Below, in pieces: positions 42,912 to 51,481 of a DNA stretch of 64,000 nt. The DNA is from Flavobacterium shii (lineage in GTDB: Bacteria; Bacteroidota; Bacteroidia; Flavobacteriales; Flavobacteriaceae). Location: assembly GCF_025847235.1 (NCBI RefSeq), contig NZ_JAOZEW010000010.1:124001-188000 (forward strand), in the 5' to 3' direction. Under the pieces are notes generated by a model, which ran no database searches, had not been told where the DNA came from, and saw only the letters and a program-made list of their open reading frames with translations. A program made the position numbers and the translations under genes. Each line of letters begins with the position of its first letter. Position 1 is the first letter of the stretch.

Positions 42912-43026
42912 ATGTACAGAATTTTAATTTAACAGGAAAAGTTTCTTTTAAAAAGATTTTATTGTATATATTTGGCTTTTTGTTATATGAAAAATCTTAT
43001 AAATTTATTGTGTTTAAGATAGTGTT

Positions 43027-43034
43027 TAAATTTG
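43027..43034 (+). promoter_or_regulatory. -7 box immediately before a small XRE gene
   Basis: TAAATTTG ends only 7 bases before the ATG at 43042, which would give a leaderless or almost leaderless mRNA. Confidence 0.5.
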
Positions 43035-43041
43035 AATATGT

Positions 43042-43332
43042 ATGGAAGATATTACCTTAAAAATCAACGAAATTGCTATTGAATATTATTCGGGTAACAA
43101 TTCTAAATTTGCAAAAGCAATGAATACGAGTGAGGCAAATATTAGAAATTATCGAAATGGGACTATACCTAAAATTGATTTTATAATTAAATTATCTGAA
43201 AAATTAAAAATAAGTCTTGATTGGCTTTTACTGAATAAGGGCAATAAAAATAAACTAAATTATGAGAATGTCGATTTGTATGAAAGGCTCAATGATTTGG
43301 AGAAAAAAGTTGAATTTTTACAAATTAAATAA
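43042..43332 (+). CDS. Small XRE-family HTH protein
   Basis: A 96-residue DNA-binding protein. SKFAKAMNTSEANIRNYRNG and TIPKIDFIIKLSEKLKISLD form the Cro/C1-type HTH, followed by WLLLNKGNKNK, the same HTH-plus-W-L-L/V-L-N-K/G-G layout seen in the regulator at 29088. The end (VDLYERLNDLEKKVEFLQIK) is a short coiled coil that could mediate dimerisation. The target is unknown. It has its own promoter box right at the start codon and a following terminator. Confidence 0.87.
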   Translation: MEDITLKINEIAIEYYSGNNSKFAKAMNTSEANIRNYRNGTIPKIDFIIKLSEKLKISLDWLLLNKGNKNKLNYENVDLYERLNDLEKKVEFLQIK

Positions 43333-43389
43333 TCTACAAAATAGGTTTTTCTAAAAGTAAGAGAAGTTAAAAAATGACGGATGATATTT

Positions 43390-43426
43390 AAAAAAGCGGA
43401 GATATTATATCTCTGCTTTTTTTTTT
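43390..43426 (+). terminator. Terminator after the small XRE gene
   Basis: AAAAAGCGGAGATAT and ATATCTCTGCTTTTT pair with one G-T mismatch, followed by a long T-run. Confidence 0.88.
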
Positions 43427-43687
43427 GATGAAAATCAAGTCGAAAATGGATCAATATCTTGTAGTACTAGTTCTAGATTAAGTAGTGCGTTGTTCTATAA
43501 AGTATTGATTTTATTGCTGGTATCTTTGTAATGAACATAAAAATATAATTGCAATTTTTAATGTTTCAAATACCTTTTAATTTATTCTTTAGATTCTGTC
43601 TTAAGTAAATAAAAGGTAGTTTTTTTTGAATATCTTTTTGATGTTCAGTCATTTAGTTTAGTGTTAATAGGTTTAATAAGGAAGAGT

Positions 43688-44917
43688 ATGATGGTATTGG
43701 ATTTTTATAAAAAGAATAGTTATAAAGCTGGAAGTAATTTTCACTCAAAATTTATTGAGGATAGGAGCACGGTTTTTTATGGTAAAATTTTGGATACAGC
43801 AGATTTAAAGACTCATGAATTGAAACTAAAAATTTTAGGAGAACGTTTTCAATTTGCTTTGGAAGCTTCAAATACAGGTGTTTGGGATTGGAATATGAAA
43901 ACTAATGTTGTTTTTTATTCTTCTCAATCGTTAAAAATTCTTGAAATAAAATCCGACGATACTTTTGATAAGCCGGAACGTTGGGATGAAATTGTACATC
44001 CAGATGATTTAGGTGGGTATTATGATGCTATTAATGAGCATTTTGCCAATAAAACACCCTTTTACGAGAATTGCCATCGTGTGATAACTTCCAGTGGGAA
44101 ATACAAATGGATTTTGGATAGAGGAAAAGTGATCGAACGTGATTTAAGAGGGAAACCATTAAGAGTAATAGGAACTCATACTGATATCACATCACATAAG
44201 GAAAAGGAGATGGAGTTGGTGAATACGATGAAATTGTATGGTGAAAAGAATAGCCAATTATTGAATTTCTCTCATATCGTGGCTCATAATTTAAATTCTC
44301 ATGCAGGGAATTTAAAGTTGCTTTTGGATATGATAGATTCCGATACTAAAAGTAATATGGAGGACAGCGATGCTTTTAAGTATTTGCGTACTGTCTCTAA
44401 CGATTTGAATAAAACAATTGCCGATTTATCGCAAATAGTCAACATACAGAACAATGTAAATATTATTGTTGCTCCTTTAAATTTAAAAAAATGTTTAAAG
44501 AAAGTACTGGATATAATTAGTGCTTATGATCATAGAAAGTTTGGTACAATTATAAATAATATTCCTAAGGACGCAACTATTAATTTTAATCCAGCTTATC
44601 TGGAGAGTGTCCTATTAAATTTTTGCACTAATGCCATTAAATATGCTGATCCTGAGCGAACTTTAATAATTGAGTTTAATTTTTTCTTAGAAAATGGCAA
44701 AAAAGTATTCACTATAACTGATAATGGTTTGGGGATTGATTTAAAAAAACATGGGCATTTATTATTTGGGATGTACAAAACGTTCCATAAACACGAAGAG
44801 GCGCATGGTATTGGGTTATATATTACAAAGAACCAAATAGAATCTATGAATGCAACCGTTGCTGTAGATAGTAAAGTAGGAGTGGGTACTACATTTAAAA
44901 TTACATTTAACGACTAG
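43688..44917 (+). CDS. PAS-domain sensor histidine kinase
   Basis: A 409-residue cytoplasmic kinase; I use the ATG at 43688 rather than the GTG at 43661. Residues ~45-172 hold a PAS domain of the PAS_3 type (FALEASNTGVWDWNMKTNVV, ILDRGKVIERDLRGKPLRVI, GTHTDITSHKE). The dimerisation box FSHIVAHNLNSHAGNLKLLL carries the phospho-acceptor, probably His200. The ATPase domain shows NFCTNAIKYAD, FTITDNGLGIDL and EEAHGIGLYITKNQIESM. No membrane helix or response regulator is present, so the signal is cytoplasmic and the partner is encoded elsewhere. A DUF1508 gene follows after 39 bases. Confidence 0.9.
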   Translation: MMVLDFYKKNSYKAGSNFHSKFIEDRSTVFYGKILDTADLKTHELKLKILGERFQFALEASNTGVWDWNMKTNVVFYSSQSLKILEIKSDDTFDKPERWDEIVHPDDLGGYYDAINEHFANKTPFYENCHRVITSSGKYKWILDRGKVIERDLRGKPLRVIGTHTDITSHKEKEMELVNTMKLYGEKNSQLLNFSHIVAHNLNSHAGNLKLLLDMIDSDTKSNMEDSDAFKYLRTVSNDLNKTIADLSQIVNIQNNVNIIVAPLNLKKCLKKVLDIISAYDHRKFGTIINNIPKDATINFNPAYLESVLLNFCTNAIKYADPERTLIIEFNFFLENGKKVFTITDNGLGIDLKKHGHLLFGMYKTFHKHEEAHGIGLYITKNQIESMNATVAVDSKVGVGTTFKITFND

Positions 44918-44956
44918 ATACGATTGATATAATACTATAAATAATTATTTTAAAAA

Positions 44957-45343
44957 ATGGAAAAATTTGTAATTACAAAAAATACAAATGATGAATTTCA
45001 ATTCAATTTTATTGATAAAAAAGGAAATATAATTCTCACCAGTAGTGGGTATACAAGGAAGTTTATGTGTGTAAAAGGGATTGAATCTGTAAAGAGTAAC
45101 TCTCAGGATGACACAAAGTTTTTTCGTAAAACAGCTTCAAATAATACGGTTTACTTTAATTTGAAGGCTTTTAACGGAAAAATTATAGGAATAAGCAAAA
45201 TGTTTGAAGATAGACCTTCACGTGATATTGGAATTCAATTCCTGAAAGATAAAGCGCCTGATGCTATTATTGAAGATCACTCTAAATTATCTGCCAAAAA
45301 GATATATTCTACTTCTCGGAATATTGCAATTCTAGAGATATAA
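44957..45343 (+). CDS. DUF1508 (YegP-like) protein
   Basis: A 128-residue protein with two DUF1508 beta-hairpin repeats: KNTNDEFQFNFIDKKGNIIL, TSSGYTRKFMCVKGIESVKS and then KTASNNTVYFNLKAFNGKII. The family (E. coli YegP) has no settled function. The C-terminal 30 residues (DHSKLSAKKIYSTSRNIAIL) are an extension. It is 39 bases after the histidine kinase with no terminator between, so cotranscription is likely. It ends at a perfect palindromic terminator. Confidence 0.86.
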   Translation: MEKFVITKNTNDEFQFNFIDKKGNIILTSSGYTRKFMCVKGIESVKSNSQDDTKFFRKTASNNTVYFNLKAFNGKIIGISKMFEDRPSRDIGIQFLKDKAPDAIIEDHSKLSAKKIYSTSRNIAILEI

Positions 45344-45353
45344 TTATAAAAAC

Positions 45354-45381
45354 AAAGCCCTATAGAATTCTATAGGGCTTT
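45354..45381. terminator. Perfect 28-base palindrome, bidirectional terminator
   Basis: AAAGCCCTATAGAA followed by its exact complement TTCTATAGGGCTTT, between the DUF1508 gene (+) and the histone-like gene (-). Confidence 0.85.
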
Positions 45382-45396
45382 ATTATAAAGAATAAA

Positions 45397-45573
45397 TTAT
45401 TTTTTAGATTCTTCTACAGAAACTTTTCTAAATTCTTTTAATAATTTCTCTAACTCTAAAGTAGATTTACGAGCTCTTGGTCCAGCTGCTTTCACACCTT
45501 TTTCCATTAGTGATTCATATTCATTTTTGAATGTTTCGAATTCTGTTGCGATTTTGGCGAATAAGTCGTTCAT
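45397..45573 (-). CDS. Histone H1-like small basic protein
   Basis: A 58-codon gene: MNDLFAKIATEFETFKNEYE, a middle SLMEKGVKAAGPRARKSTLE and the end KLLKEFRKVSVEESKK. The KAAGPRARKSTLEL segment matches the small Hc1/histone-H1-like proteins found throughout Flavobacteriaceae. It is helical and Lys/Arg-rich in its second half and probably binds DNA as a nucleoid protein. It is shorter than most gene callers report, and shares a bidirectional terminator with the DUF1508 gene. Confidence 0.85.
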   Translation of the reverse strand: MNDLFAKIATEFETFKNEYESLMEKGVKAAGPRARKSTLELEKLLKEFRKVSVEESKK

Positions 45574-45717
45574 GATAATGCTTTATTAAATTAAAGCGCA
45601 AAAGTAAAATTTTGTTCGTTAGTTCTAAATTATTTGCTGTTAAAATCATTATTTATTTTTAAGTGCAACTATTCGAATATGTTATGTACTTATAAAATTA
45701 CTTTTTGATTCGGATTC

Positions 45718-46752
45718 CTAGTGAAAAGGGAGATTTTTTTTAACAAGTGGGATAACTTTTTGTCCTATAAATTCTATTGAGCTCATTAGTTGTGCATGTG
45801 TAAGACCTGCATTATCCATTTGGAAAGTAAATCTGGAAATACCTCCAAGGGACTCGCTATGACGCAAAATTTTCTCGGCAACCTGTTCTGGATTCCCTAC
45901 TACCAAAACGCCTTTGGTGTCAATAAGGCTATCAAATTGTGTTTTTGTCACTGGTGGCCAACCACGTTCTTTTCCTAGTTTAGTCCAAAGCTCAGCATAT
46001 CCCGGATAATATTCGGCAATTGCTTTTTCATTGGTCCCTGAAACATATCCTGGAGAATGTAAACCTACTTTTAGTTTTTCGGGTTGATGTCCTGCAGCCG
46101 CACCGGCTTCACGATACAGATCTATTAAGGGACGGAAACGATGTGTTTGTCCGCCAATAACAGCTACCATTAAAGGTAAACCAAGTGTTCCTGCTCGTAT
46201 AAAAGACTCTGGAGTTCCGCCAACGCCAAGCCAGATTGGTAATTTTTCTTGTATGGATCGTGGATAAACAGGGAGATTATTAATTGCAGGACGAAATTTC
46301 CCTGACCAGGTTACAAACTCATTATCTCGAATTTGTAGTAATAACTCCAATTTCTCTTTAAATAATTGGTCGTAATCATTGAGATTAAACCCGAAGAGTG
46401 GATAAGCTTCGATAGAAGATCCACGTCCTACAACAATCTCGGCTCTTCCTTTGGATATTAAATCCAAAGTGGCAAAGCTTTGATACACGCGAACAGGATC
46501 GGCAGCACTTAAAACACTTACAGCACTTGTTAATCTTATAGTATTAGTCCTGGCAGCAGCGGCACTTAGTATTACAGCTGTGGCAGAGTCTAAAAACTCT
46601 TTTTTGTGGTGTTCGCCTATCCCAAATACATCAAGCCCAACCTGATCGGCGAGCTCAATTCTTTCCAGCAATTGTTGCATTGCATCTACACTACTTAACG
46701 TATTGTTGTCTCCGTACATTGCCGAAGCAAAACTATCTATACCTATTTCCAT
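45718..46752 (-). CDS. Luciferase-like flavin-dependent oxidoreductase
   Basis: A 344-residue TIM-barrel oxidoreductase of the bacterial luciferase (LLM) class. GLDVFGIGEHHKKEFLDSAT, LSAAAARTNTIRLTSAVSVL, AEIVVGRGSSIEAYPLFGF and LPIWLGVGGTPESFIRAGTL are the usual flavin and substrate-barrel segments. Members use FMNH2 or F420; in this lineage FMN is more likely. The substrate is unknown. It is last in a long minus-strand run of oxidative enzymes (168 bases after the cupin gene) and may or may not belong to that cluster. Confidence 0.88.
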   Translation of the reverse strand: MEIGIDSFASAMYGDNNTLSSVDAMQQLLERIELADQVGLDVFGIGEHHKKEFLDSATAVILSAAAARTNTIRLTSAVSVLSAADPVRVYQSFATLDLISKGRAEIVVGRGSSIEAYPLFGFNLNDYDQLFKEKLELLLQIRDNEFVTWSGKFRPAINNLPVYPRSIQEKLPIWLGVGGTPESFIRAGTLGLPLMVAVIGGQTHRFRPLIDLYREAGAAAGHQPEKLKVGLHSPGYVSGTNEKAIAEYYPGYAELWTKLGKERGWPPVTKTQFDSLIDTKGVLVVGNPEQVAEKILRHSESLGGISRFTFQMDNAGLTHAQLMSSIEFIGQKVIPLVKKNLPFH

Positions 46753-46920
46753 AATATAGTAAAGATATTAAAAAAATCTCTTTTTTTAATATCCATACGT
46801 CCCATTTCTAGAATAAAATATCTTCTTAATTGATTTAAATAGTTACGCTTATTTCTTATTATTCAAATTTTGATATCCTTAAATAATATTTTTTTGCAGA
46901 AATAAAAAAACTTGAATTTT

Positions 46921-47397
46921 TTAAGGATTGGTCAGGTCTGTAATCAGTTTTTTGTGTTCAGGATATTCTTTTATTAATGTATCGCGATCTCCTAGAAAAT
47001 ACTCTTTGGGGTTAAAAGGAGGAGCCATCGAAACTCCCATTAAACTCCATGAATCTTTACTTTTAACTCTGGAACCCAGCCATGTTCCTCCCGGGATTAC
47101 TTTCATAGGTTTTCCCCCTTTGGCAAGGTCATTACTAAAAGTATAGACTTCGGAACTGGGATTATAACCTTTTGGATATAAAAGCAGCATTTCTACAGGA
47201 TGGCCTTCATAAAAATGATAGAGCATATCACTGGTTACTTTGTGCATTATAGAACATCTGGTATCATCCAGGAAATAATAGATAGCGCTACAAGGCGGAT
47301 TGTCTGTTGGAGGTAAAGGATAGGTATTGGCAAAATAGCCTCCTTCGACATCATTTAATTGTAGATTCAATAGTTTAATTACTTCTGTAGGTTTCAT
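46921..47397 (-). CDS. Cupin protein, DUF985 type
   Basis: A 158-residue single-domain cupin. EGGYFANTYPLPPTDNPPCS, AIYYFLDDTRCSIMHKVTSD and LYHFYEGHPVEMLLLYPKG carry the His and Glu residues of the barrel, and PGGTWLGSRVKSKDSWSLMG is the C-terminal motif of the DUF985 family. A close structural class includes sugar epimerases and metal-dependent oxygenases; the function is not known. It stands between the predicted FAD oxidase and the luciferase-like gene, on the same strand. Confidence 0.87.
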   Translation of the reverse strand: MKPTEVIKLLNLQLNDVEGGYFANTYPLPPTDNPPCSAIYYFLDDTRCSIMHKVTSDMLYHFYEGHPVEMLLLYPKGYNPSSEVYTFSNDLAKGGKPMKVIPGGTWLGSRVKSKDSWSLMGVSMAPPFNPKEYFLGDRDTLIKEYPEHKKLITDLTNP

Positions 47398-47501
47398 TGT
47401 AGCATGTATTTAAATGAGTTTGATATTATTTCTTAGCTATTTATTTAAGTCCCTGACTGCACTGGGGGGACAATTACAGGGACCTAAACTTATGTAGAAT
47501 G

Positions 47502-48962
47502 TTATAGTCTAGTCCTGTTTATCGGACTAATATCTGTAAGTTCTTTTGTTGGGTTAAAAGGGGAACCTACACTTTGTTGGAAACTAAAGTAATTGTTAGG
47601 ATCTACTTTTTTCTTGATATCCAGCAGGCGTTTGTAATTATCACCATAATATTTCTTTGCCCAGTTATGTTGCAAAGGATCGATGTAATTTACATAAGCA
47701 CCAGTAGCATTTCCAGCATCGGATAATCTTTCGAAAAATTCGTAAGCCCATTCTACATTTTTAAGTGTATCTCCGGGTTTATCCAAATCCCATATTGCTT
47801 TGATCTCTGGAACAAAACGACAATCCCTGTGTACATAAGACGTAGCATCTGATGCGACATTTTCGATAGCACCTCCGGCATGAGTCCATACGGCAAAACT
47901 GTCTGGAGAGGGAGCATTAGTCATGGAATCAATAATAACTTTGGCTACTTTGTTGTTCATTCCTCCTTTAGGAAGAATTGTAGAACGGATGTAGGAACTT
48001 CTTCCGGCAACTCTTGTTGTGTAACCGTTAAAAAATTCCCAATCGGGTAGTGTCATATTATAAAGATCGGCATTGATCGGTTTCAACTTTAGTAATCCTT
48101 GTAATAAATCGATACCTTCTTCACAATCACCATTAAAAACAGGGGTTAAGCCCAATACTTTTACATTGGTGGTTTTATCGATAAGGTCTTTTTGATTTCC
48201 CATAAAGCCATAAACAGCCATTGCATCCGGAACGGTCTCGACCCATTCATTGTAGTAGCCAAGTACATCTTGTGCCATTTCCAGCGGATAACGAATTTGT
48301 CCTACGAGCATTTTTTTGCTGTGTGGTTTTCGTACTCTCATTTCCATTTCTACAACAATGCCAAAATTTCCACCGCCACCACCGCAGCATGCCCAAAAAA
48401 GATCGATATCTTCGGCAGATTTACTGTTTATACCTATGTGCCTAAGTTCTCCATCGGGTGTAACAATTTTTAAACTCTCGAGATTGTCAATGCTCATTCC
48501 GTAGGAGCGAGAAACAAAACTGTATCCTCCGCCAAGCATAAATCCAGGGGGAGCAACAGTAGGACAACCGCCGCCTACAGGGATTAAACCTGTATTGGTG
48601 GCTTGCATAAATTTATAAACATCGTACCAGATTACTCCCATTTCGGCTGTAACTGTTTCTTTTTTGTGGTTAAAGGTGATTCTGTTTAAGTTTTTCATTG
48701 CTATTACTACGCCACCTTCATTTAGGCAATATCCTGCAGCGCTATGACCACCTCCTTTTATAGAAAAAGGAAGGTTGTGGGCAATGGCAAATTTGAGTCC
48801 TAGTTTTACGTCTTCTACTACGGCCGGAAAAATAATCAGGCGAGGCCTGAATTGGATACGTCCGTTATCTATATGTATGGCTTCTTCGTAGTCGGAATCT
48901 CCCGGTTGTAATATATAACCGCTTAACTCACGAGTTAGTTCCTGAATTGCTTTTTCTATCAT
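47502..48962 (-). CDS. BBE-type FAD oxidase, predicted bicovalent flavin
   Basis: A 486-residue oxidase of the berberine-bridge-enzyme / oligosaccharide-oxidase class. The FAD domain has His73 in FSIKGGGHSAAGY and Cys133 in IPVGGGCPTVAPPGFMLGGG, the pair that in this family links FAD through 8-alpha-histidyl and 6-S-cysteinyl bonds. The C-terminal berberine-like segment WAKKYYGDNYKRLLDIKKKV then DPNNYFSFQQSVGS is present. There is no signal peptide, so it appears cytoplasmic, unlike secreted plant forms. Substrates in the family include alkaloids, sugars and aclacinomycins. It follows the Dabb-like gene by 30 bases. Confidence 0.9.
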   Translation of the reverse strand: MIEKAIQELTRELSGYILQPGDSDYEEAIHIDNGRIQFRPRLIIFPAVVEDVKLGLKFAIAHNLPFSIKGGGHSAAGYCLNEGGVVIAMKNLNRITFNHKKETVTAEMGVIWYDVYKFMQATNTGLIPVGGGCPTVAPPGFMLGGGYSFVSRSYGMSIDNLESLKIVTPDGELRHIGINSKSAEDIDLFWACCGGGGGNFGIVVEMEMRVRKPHSKKMLVGQIRYPLEMAQDVLGYYNEWVETVPDAMAVYGFMGNQKDLIDKTTNVKVLGLTPVFNGDCEEGIDLLQGLLKLKPINADLYNMTLPDWEFFNGYTTRVAGRSSYIRSTILPKGGMNNKVAKVIIDSMTNAPSPDSFAVWTHAGGAIENVASDATSYVHRDCRFVPEIKAIWDLDKPGDTLKNVEWAYEFFERLSDAGNATGAYVNYIDPLQHNWAKKYYGDNYKRLLDIKKKVDPNNYFSFQQSVGSPFNPTKELTDISPINRTRL

Positions 48963-48992
48963 GATTATAGTTTTTTTGGTTGTACGACTTGT

Positions 48993-49733
48993 TTAAAATC
49001 TGGTAAGAGAATATACTTTGGACTCGTATTTAAGGTAAGAATCGAAAATATAGGTATTCTCGATCATCCCGGCAGTTGCTGGAAAAAACTCATCATGTTT
49101 TTTACTTTTTAAATAAGTATCATACGCTTTTTTACTTTCGTAAATGATAGAAACTGCTACATCAAAATTTCTTACAGAAACATCCCTATTTATATCCGTA
49201 AGACCACCCGTAGAAAATTGTTGTATACCAGGGTGTCCAGATAGATATTTTAAACAGATATCGGTGAAATTTTTTATATTTTTCTCAGATTTGTCTGTGA
49301 GAGAAAAGTATAAATCATGAAACAGGCTTTGCGGAAAGTTTCCATCAAAACCAATATGCTGTGCCTCAGAAAGATTGCCACCAATAATCAGGTTGGTGAC
49401 ATAAGCATCCATTACGCGTCTTGTAGCACCCGGCACCAATTTATTTACATATACTACAAAGTCACTGTGTGTTGTGTCATTTGTATTGTATAAATCAAAG
49501 GATGCTTTGTCTTTAAAGAGCTGATGCATGGCAATATCATACTTAAGATCATTTTCTGGTCTAACCATATCCTGAGCTCTGGTACCTATCCAAAAGGATA
49601 TCATTCCTTCGGATTCAGAAAGGCATTCTCTGGCTTTAGCCATATAGAGCCCTATTATTTCTGGAGTATTACTTGTACCCAGGTTGAAGTAAGTACTATG
49701 CATCAGCTTAGGTGAATTTTTAATCTTTTCCAT
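48993..49733 (-). CDS. Tandem Dabb-like (stress-responsive A/B barrel) protein
   Basis: A 246-residue protein with two similar ferredoxin-like halves: residues ~10-115 (HSTYFNLGTSNTPEIIGLYM, DIAMHQLFKDKASFDLYNTN) and ~135-235 (HDLYFSLTDKSEKNIKNFTD, DVAVSIIYESKKAYDTYLKS). Each half has the opening HxxYFxL and the late D-[IV]-A-x-[HS] then F/Y-x-x-Y pattern of Dabb domains. Such folds occur as small-molecule cyclases or aldolases (for example olivetolic acid cyclase) or as stress proteins. Catalysis is unproven here. It lies in the oxidative cluster, 53 bases after the preceding gene. Confidence 0.75.
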   Translation of the reverse strand: MEKIKNSPKLMHSTYFNLGTSNTPEIIGLYMAKARECLSESEGMISFWIGTRAQDMVRPENDLKYDIAMHQLFKDKASFDLYNTNDTTHSDFVVYVNKLVPGATRRVMDAYVTNLIIGGNLSEAQHIGFDGNFPQSLFHDLYFSLTDKSEKNIKNFTDICLKYLSGHPGIQQFSTGGLTDINRDVSVRNFDVAVSIIYESKKAYDTYLKSKKHDEFFPATAGMIENTYIFDSYLKYESKVYSLTRF

Positions 49734-49786
49734 ATAACTTTATTAGTAGGTTTTTTTTAATGATAATTGGTATCAATTGCAGCTAT

Positions 49787-50809
49787 TTATTCAGTTTCCT
49801 GAAGGCGAAGTGTAGCTACGGATATGTGGGGCCATTTTATATCAACAGGGTTTCCATTGGCATCAAAAACAGGAAAATCAAGAATTACAGTTTGTGTATA
49901 TTGCAATTGCAGGAAAGTAGTTCCGTCGGGATTTTGTACTGTTTCGATCCAAAAGATAGCCGAGAGACTATTGGCATTGGCATTAACATTTACAAAAGGA
50001 ATATTTGTAATACCACCAACAGGAGCTGTAGCCCCGGGAGTTGCTACGCCATCAACAGGATTTGCATCCAGAAAAATTACTACTGTCTGGATTATATTTT
50101 GCCCTTTTATGGCATTTTCCAACATGATATTAGGGTTCATAATGACTTCCTTTGGGATTCCCGGAGGAGGAACAGCATTGGTTAACTGTGATAAATAGGT
50201 AGGGCTGTCATCATTTTGTCTTTTCCCATTAACAATAAAAAAGGGAGTAGGGTCTGCTACATCAAATTGTGGACCGCCCTTTACGGTAAAAAATGTGCCT
50301 TGAGCCAAAATAGAATCACCATGAGGTATCGAGCCAAGTCTTGCTATACTAGGTTGTACGGCGGGATCTGTGCCATCGGGAAGATTTAGGAATAGTCCCG
50401 TTTCCAAATGAATACCATTTTGCCCGCTAGGAAGATTAACATCGTCTACTTGCTGTAAATAATGCAATCCCATAAATGCGATATCCTGCTGTGCGTTACC
50501 ACGGTTAATAATATCACCACCAATAGAGGAGAAGGTGAAGGTTTCTGCGGTTGAATTTAATATCAGTTTAAATTTATCCGGAGGTGGAGGACCTGGTTTT
50601 GCCTGATTCATATTGGGTACTTCGATCAGGTTAAATCCCGGACCTACCCATGTACCTGCGAGCGTTTCTAATACGCCCAGATTAACCGGAGCTTCGAAAG
50701 ATGCTGCTTTAAATTTAGCATTAAACCCTTTATTGACTGTTTTTGTTTCTAGCTTGTCTAGACCTGAAAGATTTAAATTAGCTAACGGATTATTTGAATT
50801 ATTTGCCAT
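49787..50809 (-). CDS. Unrecognised beta-barrel protein, possibly lipocalin/nitrobindin-like
   Basis: A 340-residue protein with no signal peptide. After ~45 residues the segment LGVLETLAGTWVGPGFNLIE has the G-T-W-x-G-x-G opening of lipocalin-like and THAP4/nitrobindin heme-binding barrels. The rest is strand-rich with Pro/Asn-rich loops (KPGPPPPDKFKLILNSTAET, QNGIHLETGLFLNLPDGTDP) and histidines (GLHYLQQ, SIPHGDS, KWPHISV) that could touch a heme or ligand. I do not recognise the full-length family; a hydrophobic-ligand carrier or heme protein is a guess. It lies between the ABM and Dabb-like genes. Confidence 0.6.
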   Translation of the reverse strand: MANNSNNPLANLNLSGLDKLETKTVNKGFNAKFKAASFEAPVNLGVLETLAGTWVGPGFNLIEVPNMNQAKPGPPPPDKFKLILNSTAETFTFSSIGGDIINRGNAQQDIAFMGLHYLQQVDDVNLPSGQNGIHLETGLFLNLPDGTDPAVQPSIARLGSIPHGDSILAQGTFFTVKGGPQFDVADPTPFFIVNGKRQNDDSPTYLSQLTNAVPPPGIPKEVIMNPNIMLENAIKGQNIIQTVVIFLDANPVDGVATPGATAPVGGITNIPFVNVNANANSLSAIFWIETVQNPDGTTFLQLQYTQTVILDFPVFDANGNPVDIKWPHISVATLRLQETE

Positions 50810-50868
50810 TGTGATTTTGTCTTAAAATTAATTATGATTTATATTTAAAAAAGAAATAGTTACGGAGC

Positions 50869-51231
50869 TTACATAGCTTTTCGACTAAATCCCTCAATTT
50901 GGGTTAATACTTCGGTTATCATAAAAACCTGTGGTGGAGTGCTAAAATCGCTTAAGAATAAGGCTCCATTTGTTTTTACAAAGTCTTGAAATATTGGTCC
51001 GTTTATGTGTGCCAAAAAGGCTTCGTGATTTTGATAAATTTCCCAGAATAAGACTTCTCCTGTAGGTGGAGTGGGTAGACTTTTTTCTTCGAAATTGGGA
51101 ACATGTACCATATATAGTAATGTTCCGGGTTCTTTTTCATTTACATCTTGGGCAAGTTTTTTTAAAACTCCGGTAGCTTTTACTTCATTTCCGGGCAAGA
51201 TGGTCCATTTTGCGATTAGGGGATAATACAT
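50869..51231 (-). CDS. Antibiotic-biosynthesis-monooxygenase (ABM) domain protein
   Basis: A 120-residue ferredoxin-like protein. WTILPGNEVKATGVLKKLAQ, EKEPGTLLYMVHVPNFEEKS and VLFWEIYQNHEAFLAHINGP follow the ABM pattern (strand, helix, EPGTLxY, then W/F-E-x-Y-x-x-x-x-A-F-x-x-H). Members oxidise polyketide-like aromatics without cofactors or degrade heme, though many are unassigned. No signal peptide. It follows the ferritin-like gene after a 250-base gap that contains a large palindromic repeat, which may mark a break in the operon. Confidence 0.85.
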   Translation of the reverse strand: MYYPLIAKWTILPGNEVKATGVLKKLAQDVNEKEPGTLLYMVHVPNFEEKSLPTPPTGEVLFWEIYQNHEAFLAHINGPIFQDFVKTNGALFLSDFSTPPQVFMITEVLTQIEGFSRKAM

Positions 51232-51294
51232 AATGCGTTATATTTAGTTTATAGATGAATTAAAACGCTATTTTAACTTGTAAGGCATAATTAT

Positions 51295-51442
51295 TTTAAC
51301 ACATAGAAACATAGAATTTGTACTTAAAAAAAAAGACGTTTCACTTATTTAGAATGCATATAGGGGTAGCTATGTGAAAGAAAAAATATTTCTTTTTTGC
51401 ATTCTTTTTTACTTGGTGAAAACTATGTTTCTATGTGCTAAA
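51295..51442. repeat. Large palindromic intergenic element, family B copy 2
   Basis: Arms TTTAACACATAGAAACATAG (51295-51314) and CTATGTTTCTATGTGCTAAA (51423-51442) match at 19 of 20. The centre (ACGTTTCACTTATTT, CTATGTGAAAGAAA) parallels the element at 27478, and TATACCCAAC follows, as in that copy. Confidence 0.85.
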
Positions 51443-51481
51443 TAAATTTTATGATATACCCAACCCGTTATTTAAGAAAAA

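Noticed and set aside
42878..43060. 60-codon frame after proline dehydrogenase
   Set aside because: It begins inside the terminator hairpin and runs into the start of the XRE gene in another frame.
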